Shown here: positions 8,930 to 18,931 of the stretch, in pieces
Layout of the letters: each line of letters opens with the position of its first letter
Position numbering within the stretch: position 1 is the first letter of the stretch
Origin: Clostridium massiliamazoniense
Lineage (GTDB): Bacteria; Bacillota; Clostridia; Clostridiales; Clostridiaceae
Assembly: GCF_001403635.1 (NCBI RefSeq)
Contig: NZ_LN879468.1
Span: 1,457,501 to 1,521,500, forward strand
Length of the DNA: 64,000 nucleotides
Direction: 5' to 3'
Notes under the pieces: model-generated
The model's input: the letters and a program-made list of their open reading frames with translations, nothing else
Told to the model about the DNA's origin: nothing
The model's database searches: none
Made by a program: the position numbers and the translations under genes

Positions 8930-9004
8930 TGGCTGGGATAGCAGGATTCGAACCTGCGCATGACGCAGTCAAAGTGCGTTGCCTTACCGCTTGGCGATAT
9001 CCCA
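8930..9004 (-). tRNA. tRNA-Gln (anticodon TTG)
   Basis: A 75-nt cloverleaf with CCA; loop CTTTGAC between ACGCA and TGCGT gives anticodon TTG. Confidence 0.96.
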
Positions 9005-9007
9005 ATA

Positions 9008-9084
9008 TGGGGTGAACGACGAGACTCGAACTCGCGACAACCAGAGCCACAACCTGGCGCTCTACCAACTGAACTACGTTCACC
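9008..9084 (-). tRNA. tRNA-His (anticodon GTG)
   Basis: Cloverleaf with encoded CCA; loop TTGTGGC between CCAGG and TCTGG gives anticodon GTG. The extra 5' G (complement of position 9084) typical of tRNA-His is encoded. Confidence 0.95.
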
Positions 9085-9087
9085 ATA

Positions 9088-9164
<77 letters not shown>

Positions 9165-9196
9165 ACGTTATATTTTATACTCTTCTTTGAGTTTTA

Positions 9197-9270
9197 TGGA
9201 GCGGGTACCGGGAATCGAACCCGGGTATCCAGCTTGGAAGGCTGGTGTTCTACCATTGAACTACACCCGC
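9197..9270 (-). tRNA. tRNA-Gly (anticodon TCC), copy 2
   Basis: Same 74-nt sequence as 8590-8663. A 32-bp spacer without promoter elements separates it from the next tRNA-Arg. Confidence 0.96.
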
Positions 9271-9283
9271 ATAATATTTAAAA

Positions 9284-9359
9284 TGGTCGGGGTGACAGGG
9301 CTTGAACCTGCGACCTCATGCTCCCAAAGCACGCGCGCTCCCATCTGCGCCACACCCCG
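9284..9359 (-). tRNA. tRNA-Pro (anticodon TGG), copy 1
   Basis: A 76-nt cloverleaf with CCA; loop TTTGGGA between CGTGC and GCATG gives anticodon TGG. Identical to the copy at 9600-9675. Confidence 0.95.
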
Positions 9360-9362
9360 ATA

Positions 9363-9439
<77 letters not shown>

Positions 9440-9473
9440 ACATTTTTCAGTTGTTCTCTCGAACACCTTAGTT

Positions 9474-9502
9474 ATTCTATCAAACTTCTAAGTTTATGTC
9501 AA
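9474..9502 (-). promoter_or_regulatory. Internal sigma-A promoter in the tRNA array
   Basis: On the minus strand, TTGACA (9497-9502) and TAGAAT (9474-9479) are separated by exactly 17 bp. It would drive the ten tRNAs from Arg(TCT) at 9439 down to Gly(TCC) at 8590. Confidence 0.85.
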
Positions 9503-9512
9503 GAAGTTTTTT

Positions 9513-9586
9513 TGGAGCGGGTACTGGGAATCGAACCCAGGTATCCAGCTTGGAAGGCTGGTGTTCTACCATTGAACTACACCCGC
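9513..9586 (-). tRNA. tRNA-Gly (anticodon TCC), copy 3
   Basis: A 74-nt cloverleaf with CCA, identical to the other two Gly(TCC) genes except for a compensated T-arm pair (CTGGG / CCCAG instead of CCGGG / CCCGG). Confidence 0.96.
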
Positions 9587-9599
9587 ATAATGTTTAAAA

Positions 9600-9675
9600 T
9601 GGTCGGGGTGACAGGGCTTGAACCTGCGACCTCATGCTCCCAAAGCACGCGCGCTCCCATCTGCGCCACACCCCG
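9600..9675 (-). tRNA. tRNA-Pro (anticodon TGG), copy 2
   Basis: Identical to 9284-9359; the first tRNA of the array after the upstream promoter. Confidence 0.95.
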
Positions 9676-9738
9676 ATAAACATTAAGTGTTGTTGTCGAA
9701 TTCGTTTTTTATTTGTTTCGCTCTCGACGACAATAGTT

Positions 9739-9767
9739 ATTCTACACTATACTATCTACTTGGTCAA
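9739..9767 (-). promoter_or_regulatory. Sigma-A promoter of the tRNA array
   Basis: On the minus strand, TTGACC (9762-9767) and TAGAAT (9739-9744) are 17 bp apart, about 65 bp before tRNA-Pro. Both tRNA promoters are followed shortly by a CGAGAG motif. Confidence 0.82.
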
Positions 9768-9784
9768 TAGTTTTTTTAAAATTT

Positions 9785-9819
9785 TTTTCAAAAAAAAGAG
9801 TTAACTTCTGTTAACCCCT
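9785..9819 (-). terminator. Terminator after the phosphodiesterase operon
   Basis: On the minus strand, GTTAAC-AGAA-GTTAAC is followed by CTC and a long T-run, about 30 bp beyond the stop at 9850. Confidence 0.8.
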
Positions 9820-9849
9820 TATTTTAAGCCATTTATAGAATATATTTTT

Positions 9850-10320
9850 TTATAATTTTCTTATTTTTATGTTAATATCATTGTTTTTTATCTCTATTAT
9901 TCCTATAGATTTACTACCATCTCTTGGTAAAGATGCACTTCCTGGATTCATTATATATAAATTTTCTACTCTTTCAATTTGTTTTATATGACTATGACCA
10001 TATAGTGCTACATCTACATTTAATTCTCTTGCTTTAAAATATAAATTATTTAAATCATATTTAACTCCATAATTATGTCCATGTGTCAAAAAGAATCTTT
10101 TCCCTTCTACTTCAACAATCTTATCATCTAGTGCAGGAACTCCTATATCACAATTACCTTTGACATAATGAACTTCTCCCTGAAAGTTTTTAGCTAAATA
10201 TAAAGCATCTTTAACATTATCACCTAAATGAAAAATCATATTAGCATCTTTTACTTCACTTAATATCCTATCTAACACACTAGTATTATAATGTGTGTCA
10301 CTAACAACTGCTATTATCAT
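9850..10320 (-). CDS. YfcE/MJ0936-type metallophosphoesterase
   Basis: A cytoplasmic calcineurin-like phosphodiesterase of 156 residues. Metal-binding motifs are VVSDTHYN (residues 5-12), FHLGDNVKD, KGNCD, FLTHGHNYG and YGHSHIKQIE, in the normal order and spacing for this family. Homologs hydrolyse model phosphodiesters; the physiological substrate is unknown. CGGAGGA precedes the ATG. It follows rdgB by 99 bp and is probably in the rph-rdgB operon, a common Firmicute arrangement. Confidence 0.85.
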   Translation of the reverse strand: MIIAVVSDTHYNTSVLDRILSEVKDANMIFHLGDNVKDALYLAKNFQGEVHYVKGNCDIGVPALDDKIVEVEGKRFFLTHGHNYGVKYDLNNLYFKARELNVDVALYGHSHIKQIERVENLYIMNPGSASLPRDGSKSIGIIEIKNNDINIKIRKL

Positions 10321-10419
10321 TTTATAATCCTCCGTATTTCAATAAAATAAACTAAGACTTTTAATTTACATAGAGTTAAAGCTTCATTGGAATTTTACCT
10401 ATAATCAAAAATTTTCTTT

Positions 10420-11031
10420 TTATATTAATTTATCTATTTCTGATTTTATTTTTTCTAGAGCTTTTCCTCTATGACTTATCTTATTTTTTTCTTCACCTGT
10501 CATTTCAGAAAATGTTTTATTATATTCTTCTATAAAGAATAAAGGATCGTAACCAAATCCTGCCTTTCCACTTTCCTTTTCTGTTATTATTCCTTCAACT
10601 TCACCTCTTACCGCTATCTCTTTACCTAAATCATTGATTAATGTTATTACACATACAAATTTAGCTTTACGGTCTTCCCATTTAACGTTTTTTAATTTTT
10701 CTAACAGCTTCTTGTTATTTGCATCATCATCTCCATGTGTACCACTATATCTAGCTGAAAATACTCCTGGTTCTCCATTTAAATAATCAACTTCTAATCC
10801 TGAATCGTCAGCAAGAACAATAAAATCATTTTTTCCATTCTTTAAAAGGTACTCTTTTATTTCAACAGCTTTTTTTCTTGAATTAGCTCCAAAAGTTAAA
10901 CCATCTTCAACAACATCTATATCTATTCCCTCTTCTTTTAATGACCTTACCTCTAAGTCTACTTCATTTAATACACTTTTAATTTCCTCAATCTTTTTTT
11001 TATTATTACTTGCTACTATTAGTTTTTTCAT
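10420..11031 (-). CDS. rdgB: XTP/dITP diphosphatase (Ham1/RdgB)
   Basis: A 203-residue enzyme that removes pyrophosphate from non-canonical purine triphosphates (dITP, XTP) so they are not built into nucleic acids. Family motifs: VASNNKKKIEEI at the N-terminus, LADDSGLEVDYLNGEPGVFSAR in the middle, GFGYDPLFF and SHRGKAL near the end. The start is the ATG at 11031, right after AGGAGAG and one base past the rph stop, so translation is coupled. Confidence 0.93.
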   Translation of the reverse strand: MKKLIVASNNKKKIEEIKSVLNEVDLEVRSLKEEGIDIDVVEDGLTFGANSRKKAVEIKEYLLKNGKNDFIVLADDSGLEVDYLNGEPGVFSARYSGTHGDDDANNKKLLEKLKNVKWEDRKAKFVCVITLINDLGKEIAVRGEVEGIITEKESGKAGFGYDPLFFIEEYNKTFSEMTGEEKNKISHRGKALEKIKSEIDKLI

Positions 11032-11032
11032 T

Positions 11033-11779
11033 TTAATTCTCTCCTGTTCCAATTCTTAAAGCATCCATCTTCAAGCAATTTTTTTCTATTTCAATCATTT
11101 GTTTGCATCCTTTTTCAGCATAAATCAATAATTCATTTAACATCTCTCGTGAAAAAGGTTTTTCCTCTCCAGTTCCTTGTATTTCTATGAACTCTCCCTC
11201 ATCAGTCATTACAATATTCATATCAACTGATGCTTTTGAATCTTCTTCATAACATAAATCAACAAGTACTTCACTATTAACTATACCTACACTTATAGCT
11301 GTAACAAAGTTTCTTATTGGATAAACTGAGAAATTTTTTCTTTTGTGAATTTTATTTATGGCATCAACTAAAGCTATAAAAGCTCCTGTAATTGATGTTG
11401 TTCGTGTTCCTCCATCTGCTTGAATTACATCACAATCTATCCAAATTGTTTTCTCTCCTAAAGCCTTCAAATCAACAATAGAACGTAATGACCTTCCTAT
11501 TATTCTTTGAATCTCCATGCTTCTTCCATCTACTTTTAGTTTACTTATATCTCTTTGCTTTCTATTTTGAGTACTTCTTGGTAACATATTATATTCTGCT
11601 GTAATCCAGCCTTCACCTTTCCCTTTTAAAAAAGCAGGAACTCTATCTTCAATGGAAGCTGTGCATATAACCTTTGTATTTCCAACCTCTATTAAAACAG
11701 ACCCTTCAGCATACTTAGTAAAATTTCTTGTTATTTTAACAGGCCTAACTTGATCTACTTTTCTATTATTTAATCTCAT
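11033..11779 (-). CDS. rph: Ribonuclease PH
   Basis: A 248-residue phosphorolytic 3'-5' exoribonuclease that trims tRNA 3' ends. It has the RNase PH pattern: [18 protein letters not shown] at the start, [42 protein letters not shown] in the active site, and [16 protein letters not shown]. Full family length. The start is the ATG at 11779 after GAGGGTG. First gene of rph-rdgB-phosphodiesterase. Confidence 0.95.
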   Translation of the reverse strand: MRLNNRKVDQVRPVKITRNFTKYAEGSVLIEVGNTKVICTASIEDRVPAFLKGKGEGWITAEYNMLPRSTQNRKQRDISKLKVDGRSMEIQRIIGRSLRSIVDLKALGEKTIWIDCDVIQADGGTRTTSITGAFIALVDAINKIHKRKNFSVYPIRNFVTAISVGIVNSEVLVDLCYEEDSKASVDMNIVMTDEGEFIEIQGTGEEKPFSREMLNELLIYAEKGCKQMIEIEKNCLKMDALRIGTGEN

Positions 11780-12016
11780 GATAAATTCACCCTCTTTTTC
11801 ATTTAAATACCCTAGTTTATCTAAAAATTTATTTACTTACTTTCTATATATAAGGAACTAATTATAATTTAATACAATAATTAGAAATATATTACTAGTA
11901 TATGATTTATTACTATATTTATCAATGTAGTATTTTTTCACCATAACCTTTTTAATGGTAATATTTGATAATTTATTTCATATTATATTATAGAATTATT
12001 TTATGAGGTGACTAGT

Positions 12017-13690
12017 TTGAAATATATAGGTTCTTTCTTTAGAATTAATTCAATGTCTTTAGAAGAAATTCAATGCCAACTTCTTTTTTTAAGTCGTGAA
12101 TCATTAAAACATATATTATTAGAATCTAAGTGTGGAGTTCCAATTTCTCAAAAAGTATTAAAGAAAAACTTTAGTAAAGATGACTATAATAAATTAAAAG
12201 AATTTACTCCACTACTATCTCTTTATAAGAAAGCAAAACCTGTAATTTATTTATCACAAAGTTCTAAATGTTGGGATGAATCAACTTTCAAAAAAGAAAT
12301 TGATATTAGCTCAAATGCATTACTAACATTATCCTTAATAAAACTTTCAGCTTATTATGAGAAATTTAAGAACATAGATAACACTCTTTTTAATTTATCA
12401 AAAACATATAAAAAAATATGCAAAATTCAATTAGACTTCTATTATAAAAATTTAAGAAATAACGAAGGATTTTTTATATGTAAAAAAAATGCTTCCACTA
12501 CTAATAGTAGTTATCCTGAATTAGTAGATAAAACCTCTAAGATTTCCTTTGCTGAACAAGGATATATGATGATTGCCTATTATTTATATGCTCTTAATTG
12601 TGATGATAGTGAAGATAAAAATAATTTTAAAGAGTTTTCTCTAGAAATATTGGATATGTTCGATTACTTTAAAGATAAAATCTATGAATCTGATTTAGAG
12701 GACTGCTGTCATTTAACTTATGCTCTAAATCTAATGTATAAATATTCTAAAAATGATAAATGTAAAGAACTTTTAATAGACTTATGTGACTTTATATTAT
12801 CAAAACATCTTGAACTTGGAATTAATAGTAAAGATATTTCCACTACAGCTCTAATAGCTCTTAACTCATATCTTTGTTATAAAAATACATCTATATCATT
12901 ATTTAAAGAAAGCTTTATTGATATATGTAAATCTTTTAAAAATATATTTAATAGTGATATGTCTATTTTTACAAAGCCTGGAGACAAAAAAGAAATTAAA
13001 TATTATAATATAGAACTTATTTTATATTTAGTTGATTTAATGATATATGACAGAGATATAGAAAATGACTCACAACTAGAAAGCATAATATGTCAATATT
13101 ATAAAAACTCTATACTAAATTCTTCTATATTAACTAGTTTTCCAGAATCACCATCTATTGATTCTGCAGAACGGTATAAAAACTTTTCAATGCGCTCTGA
13201 AGACTTATTAGAAGATTCAATGTTCAAGTGTATTGATATTCCTACTCCTAGTTTAACTGCTTTAGCACCTATATTTGTGAAAAACCAAAGCTACTCTAAA
13301 AAGAAAAAAGCATTTTCTTCTTCCTCAAAAACAAGCTTTGAAAGTTTTAATAATATGTTTATCTTTAACGTATTAATAGAAATGTTTCATGATGATTATA
13401 TTAAATTTATTTTTCCACTTAAGGCTGTTAAGCCTGTTGCACTTGTTACACCTATTGAAGGTACTGAGACTCAAGAAACTAAAGCTACTGTTAGTGAAAT
13501 AGCTAATAGCAACTTAAATCGACTTAGAGGTTCTGATGATATTACCTTAACTGATGATAATTCAACTCTTAATGATTTTATAGAAATTAATGAATTTGAT
13601 AGTACTACTAACTCTAGTGATATTATAAATAATTTTTTAGATGACGATATTGATAATGATGATACTATGGATTCTGATGATTTAAATTAA
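12017..13690 (+). CDS. Unknown helical protein with an acidic low-complexity tail
   Basis: A 557-residue protein with no signal peptide or membrane segment. The first 420 residues are predicted helical, with paired-helix stretches such as KLSAYYEKFKNIDNTLFNLS and EQGYMMIAYYLYALN that recall alpha-alpha toroids; this is a visual guess. Residues from about 500 on are rich in Asp, Asn, Ser and Thr (LDDDIDNDDTMDSDD). The start is taken as TTG at 12017, six bases after GAGGTG; the in-frame GTG at 12008 is part of that ribosome site. It is alone, and the family B repeat copy at 13698-13823 follows it. No family recognised. Confidence 0.65.
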   Translation: MKYIGSFFRINSMSLEEIQCQLLFLSRESLKHILLESKCGVPISQKVLKKNFSKDDYNKLKEFTPLLSLYKKAKPVIYLSQSSKCWDESTFKKEIDISSNALLTLSLIKLSAYYEKFKNIDNTLFNLSKTYKKICKIQLDFYYKNLRNNEGFFICKKNASTTNSSYPELVDKTSKISFAEQGYMMIAYYLYALNCDDSEDKNNFKEFSLEILDMFDYFKDKIYESDLEDCCHLTYALNLMYKYSKNDKCKELLIDLCDFILSKHLELGINSKDISTTALIALNSYLCYKNTSISLFKESFIDICKSFKNIFNSDMSIFTKPGDKKEIKYYNIELILYLVDLMIYDRDIENDSQLESIICQYYKNSILNSSILTSFPESPSIDSAERYKNFSMRSEDLLEDSMFKCIDIPTPSLTALAPIFVKNQSYSKKKKAFSSSSKTSFESFNNMFIFNVLIEMFHDDYIKFIFPLKAVKPVALVTPIEGTETQETKATVSEIANSNLNRLRGSDDITLTDDNSTLNDFIEINEFDSTTNSSDIINNFLDDDIDNDDTMDSDDLN

Positions 13691-13697
13691 GTATAAA

Positions 13698-13823
13698 TGT
13701 ATTTTTCGTCTGCCTAGATAGCTATATAGGTACAAAATGCTGTGACCATTGAACTAGTACTAAAAGCTCTTTATTTTTGAACAATAGTTTCGTGAAAAAA
13801 TAAAGAGCTTCTTTACGTAAGTG
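13698..13823 (+). repeat. Family B palindromic repeat, copy B1 (one end missing)
   Basis: It starts with ATTTTTCGTCTGCC and reads through AGATAGCTATATAGGTAC, TGTGACCATTGAACTAGTAC and GCTCTTTATTTTTGAACAAT, as in the full copy at 22592-22857 (opposite strand). It then jumps to AGAGCTTCTTTACGT and lacks the far end. An internal 16-bp hairpin (13764-13810) may serve as terminator for the gene ending at 13690. Confidence 0.8.
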
Positions 13824-13843
13824 AATCCCTTTTTTTCATTTAA

Positions 13844-15343
13844 CTAAATACTTATATTTTTAAATATTATATTATTATTACTATCTATATATAATTTTTT
13901 TACTTTATCTGACTTGCCCCATATATCATAATTTCTATATAGAGAAAATAAATTATATCCTTTTTCGAGGACCTCTTCTAAAGGTTCTATATAAGTTTTC
14001 ATTTCTTCTTTATCCATATTTACAGATTCTATATATATATTAAATTCTTTTTTCATTAATTCTTCCTGTAATTTTTCTTTTGGTTGTAAACTTACTTTTG
14101 TATTTATGGAGTACTTTTTTAATTCATCATTTATAAATTTACACAGCTCATTAGTTTCAAATTTGTCTTCTCCTATAATTTTAATTTCTTTATTAATATT
14201 TCCACCTATAGTGGAGAAGAATTCCTTAGCTCTCTTTTCTCCTATAGCTTTTAAGTCTTTGCTATTTTCCTTAATAATCATAGATTCCATTAATTTATTT
14301 TTTTCTACTTCTTCCATTGTAATTTCTTTAAAATCTAAATATCCTAAGTTATTTTTAATTATATAACTATCCATTAAACTGTAATTTAAAGCTGCTACAA
14401 TACCTTTTCTAAAATCTAAATATTGAGTAATACCATAATTACTATTTATAATCATAAAATTAATATTATTACTTTTACTCATTTCTATATTATTTTTAAT
14501 ACTCTCACTTTTAAATGTTTTTATTGATGGATTATATAAAATGTCTACATTTCCTAAAGTATATTGTGCTAGATTTTCTTCATTAGTTCCACCATCTATA
14601 AATTTAATACTCTTATTATTTAACCTATCTAATTTATAATTTTTATTTTCACTTAATAAAATAGAGCCATCTTCTCCTATGTGTTCTATAATATAGGCTC
14701 CTGTATAACTTATTCTTTGAAATTCATTTTTATAATTCCCTAAAGGTTCTTCTAAATTTCTCAATCTAAACTTTGCCTTTGTTAAGTTTTTTAAAAAATT
14801 ATCATCTTTTTCATTTAATTTTATTTTTAATATATTATCTGAAATAGCTTCTATAGCAACATTAGAAAAACTACTTGCGCCTTTTTTATAATCTTCTGCT
14901 CCATAAATAGAATAAAGTTCATCACAACTAGTATTATTATTCTTTGATAATATAGCTTCAAAAAATTTTTCAAAATCCTTTGCAGTTATTTGTTCCCCAT
15001 TACTCCACTTAATATCATCCCTTAAAAGAAACTCATAATCTAAACCATTATTGCTTATTCTCCACCCCTTACTTAAGGCAGGTCCAATTTTATTATTATC
15101 TGTAATTTCAACTAATCCCTCAAATAAAGACACAATTAAATTTTCAGCTTCATTACCTTTTTCAGTATTATCCAAAGTAGTTGGAATTTCTGAAATTACT
15201 GTTAAAAAATCCTCTTTAGGTTTCTTTGCAACGGTACTTACATCTTTCTTAATTTCAAAACATCCCATAAAAATAAAAGTTAATACTAGTATTAAGAAAA
15301 ATAAATTAATTAATTTAAATCTTCTAACTCTCTTTTTATACAT
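13844..15343 (-). CDS. Orphan oligopeptide-binding lipoprotein (SBP family 5)
   Basis: A 499-residue extracellular solute-binding protein. A basic N-terminus and a hydrophobic segment end in a lipobox-like FMGC (Cys28). The family 5 (OppA/DppA) pattern follows: SLFEGLVEI, a WRISNNGLDYEFLLRDDIKWSNGEQITAKDF-type region and later KEIKIIGEDKFETNELCKFI. It is shorter and more diverged than the OppA at 28456, and has no permease or ATPase genes beside it. It may supply a transporter elsewhere or act as a sensor. AGGAGA precedes the ATG. Confidence 0.8.
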   Translation of the reverse strand: MYKKRVRRFKLINLFFLILVLTFIFMGCFEIKKDVSTVAKKPKEDFLTVISEIPTTLDNTEKGNEAENLIVSLFEGLVEITDNNKIGPALSKGWRISNNGLDYEFLLRDDIKWSNGEQITAKDFEKFFEAILSKNNNTSCDELYSIYGAEDYKKGASSFSNVAIEAISDNILKIKLNEKDDNFLKNLTKAKFRLRNLEEPLGNYKNEFQRISYTGAYIIEHIGEDGSILLSENKNYKLDRLNNKSIKFIDGGTNEENLAQYTLGNVDILYNPSIKTFKSESIKNNIEMSKSNNINFMIINSNYGITQYLDFRKGIVAALNYSLMDSYIIKNNLGYLDFKEITMEEVEKNKLMESMIIKENSKDLKAIGEKRAKEFFSTIGGNINKEIKIIGEDKFETNELCKFINDELKKYSINTKVSLQPKEKLQEELMKKEFNIYIESVNMDKEEMKTYIEPLEEVLEKGYNLFSLYRNYDIWGKSDKVKKLYIDSNNNIIFKNISI

Positions 15344-15430
15344 ATCACTAATTCTCCTAATAATTATTATTTAAAATTATTGACATATACTTTAAATTTT
15401 AAAACTCTTTATAAAATAAAATTCAGTTTA

Positions 15431-15459
15431 TTTACATAAAATAATGGTAATGCTATAAT
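15431..15459 (+). promoter_or_regulatory. Sigma-A promoter of the small membrane protein gene
   Basis: TTTACA (15431-15436) and TATAAT (15454-15459) with a 17-bp spacer, 33 bp before the ATG at 15493. Confidence 0.8.
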
Positions 15460-15492
15460 TTCTTTAATAATTAAATAAACTGGAGGTAGTTC

Positions 15493-15732
15493 ATGGTTTT
15501 AGCTGTTCTGATAATCTCAATAATATTTATGATTACGTTTATTTTCATAGGTATTTGGGGATTTGTTATTTTTAATAAATGCTATAGACAATTAAAGTAT
15601 AGAAATTATATACTTGAAAAAATAGAAAATAGATTAGCATTAAATAATGAACTTCAAATTAAAAATAATAAAGAAACTATTAATGAAGAAAATACTGAAG
15701 TAAATAATATTCCATCTACCAAAGAAGAATAA
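15493..15732 (+). CDS. Small single-pass membrane protein
   Basis: A 79-residue protein: an N-terminal hydrophobic segment (residues 1-28) followed by a charged cytoplasmic-type region (YRQLKYRNYILEKIENRL) and a Glu/Asn-rich tail. GGAGGT lies seven bases before the ATG, a good promoter lies upstream and a terminator downstream, so it is very likely a real gene. No family recognised. Confidence 0.75.
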   Translation: MVLAVLIISIIFMITFIFIGIWGFVIFNKCYRQLKYRNYILEKIENRLALNNELQIKNNKETINEENTEVNNIPSTKEE

Positions 15733-15789
15733 TAATTATAATAAATTTTTAGATTTACTATATCTAAAACTAGTACATAATAAATTTTA

Positions 15790-15835
15790 AAGGAGTATCC
15801 CTAAGTGAAAATCTCACTTTAGATACTCCTTTTTC

Positions 15836-15836
<1 letters not shown>
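15790..15836. terminator. Strong bidirectional terminator
   Basis: A long stem AAGGAGTATC...TAAGTGA / TCACTTTAGATACTCCTT with A-runs before and T-runs after. It serves both the small membrane protein gene and the convergent ligA. Confidence 0.9.
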
Positions 15837-17935
<2,099 letters not shown>

Positions 17936-18070
17936 TTAATTTATTCCTAACAATAACAACTTAATTTTTTTGTAATGAAATAATAGTATAATTTATGAGA
18001 TATTATCTTTATAATTTTTAATAAACATAATACCTAAAAATATAATTTTACGTTAAGATAAGGGGACATC

Positions 18071-18838
18071 ATGAAGAAACACATAAAAATATTTATAGCA
18101 TTATTTTTAATTACTATAATAATACGATTAATTGGAGCTGGTGATAGCGAATTCTTTGCACTTGGAATTATAACTATACTTTATGGTTTATTTATAAGTT
18201 TTATTACATCTAGAACCTGTAAAAGCAAAGCAATAAAAATTATAAGTATTCTATATCAATTTTTTGTAGGTTGTTTTATAATATCATTTATTATTTTTGA
18301 GGCTTTTGTATTTTCTGATATTATCAATGTTAAAAGTCCAGTTACTGCACCAACTACTAATTACTCTATTGTTTTAGGAGCTGGTCTTAATGGAACCCAT
18401 GTCGGAAATATATTAGAAGAAAGGGTAAATACTACTATAGAATATTTAAATAGCCATAAGAATTCAAAAATAATAGTTTCTGGTGGGCAAGGTCCTGAAG
18501 AAATAATTCCAGAAGCAACAGCAATGAAAAATTATCTTGTGGAACATGGCATAAGTCCAAATAGAATTTTAGAAGATAACAAATCTAAAACAACAGTTGA
18601 AAATATTGAATTTAGTAAAAAAATATTAGAGGAACATCATGCTTCTAAAGAAAAGGTTGTTATAATAACTAGTGCTTTTAATGTTTTTAGAGTTCAAATA
18701 GTAAGTAAATTATTAGGAGTAAATGCTGATGTTATAGGAGTTAGAGCTCCATTTAGATTCGCACTTAACTATGCAATAAGAGAATATCCTGCAACTATTG
18801 TTGATTTATTAAGAATAATCAAAGCAGATTTTAAATAA
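18071..18838 (+). CDS. DUF218/YdcF-family membrane protein
   Basis: A 255-residue protein with three hydrophobic segments in the first 85 residues and an extracytoplasmic DUF218 domain after them: SIVLGAGLNG, IIVSGGQGPEE, EATAMKNYLVEHGI, NKSKTTVENIEFSK and IITSAFNVFR. DUF218 proteins (SanA, ElyC) are linked to cell envelope maintenance; the exact activity is unknown. AGGGG lies before the ATG and a long hairpin follows the stop. Confidence 0.8.
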   Translation: MKKHIKIFIALFLITIIIRLIGAGDSEFFALGIITILYGLFISFITSRTCKSKAIKIISILYQFFVGCFIISFIIFEAFVFSDIINVKSPVTAPTTNYSIVLGAGLNGTHVGNILEERVNTTIEYLNSHKNSKIIVSGGQGPEEIIPEATAMKNYLVEHGISPNRILEDNKSKTTVENIEFSKKILEEHHASKEKVVIITSAFNVFRVQIVSKLLGVNADVIGVRAPFRFALNYAIREYPATIVDLLRIIKADFK

Positions 18839-18842
18839 AGAA

Positions 18843-18892
18843 AAGCTGTTTATAAAGAAATAAATAACTCTTTATAGACAGCTTTATTATTT
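18843..18892. terminator. Terminator between convergent genes
   Basis: Long stem AAGCTGTTTATAAAG / CTTTATAGACAGCTT (18843-18885) followed by a T-rich run; it lies between the DUF218 gene and the end of pcrA. Confidence 0.85.
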
Positions 18893-18931
18893 TTTAAATT
18901 TCAATTTATGAACTATCTTAACTATATCTTT

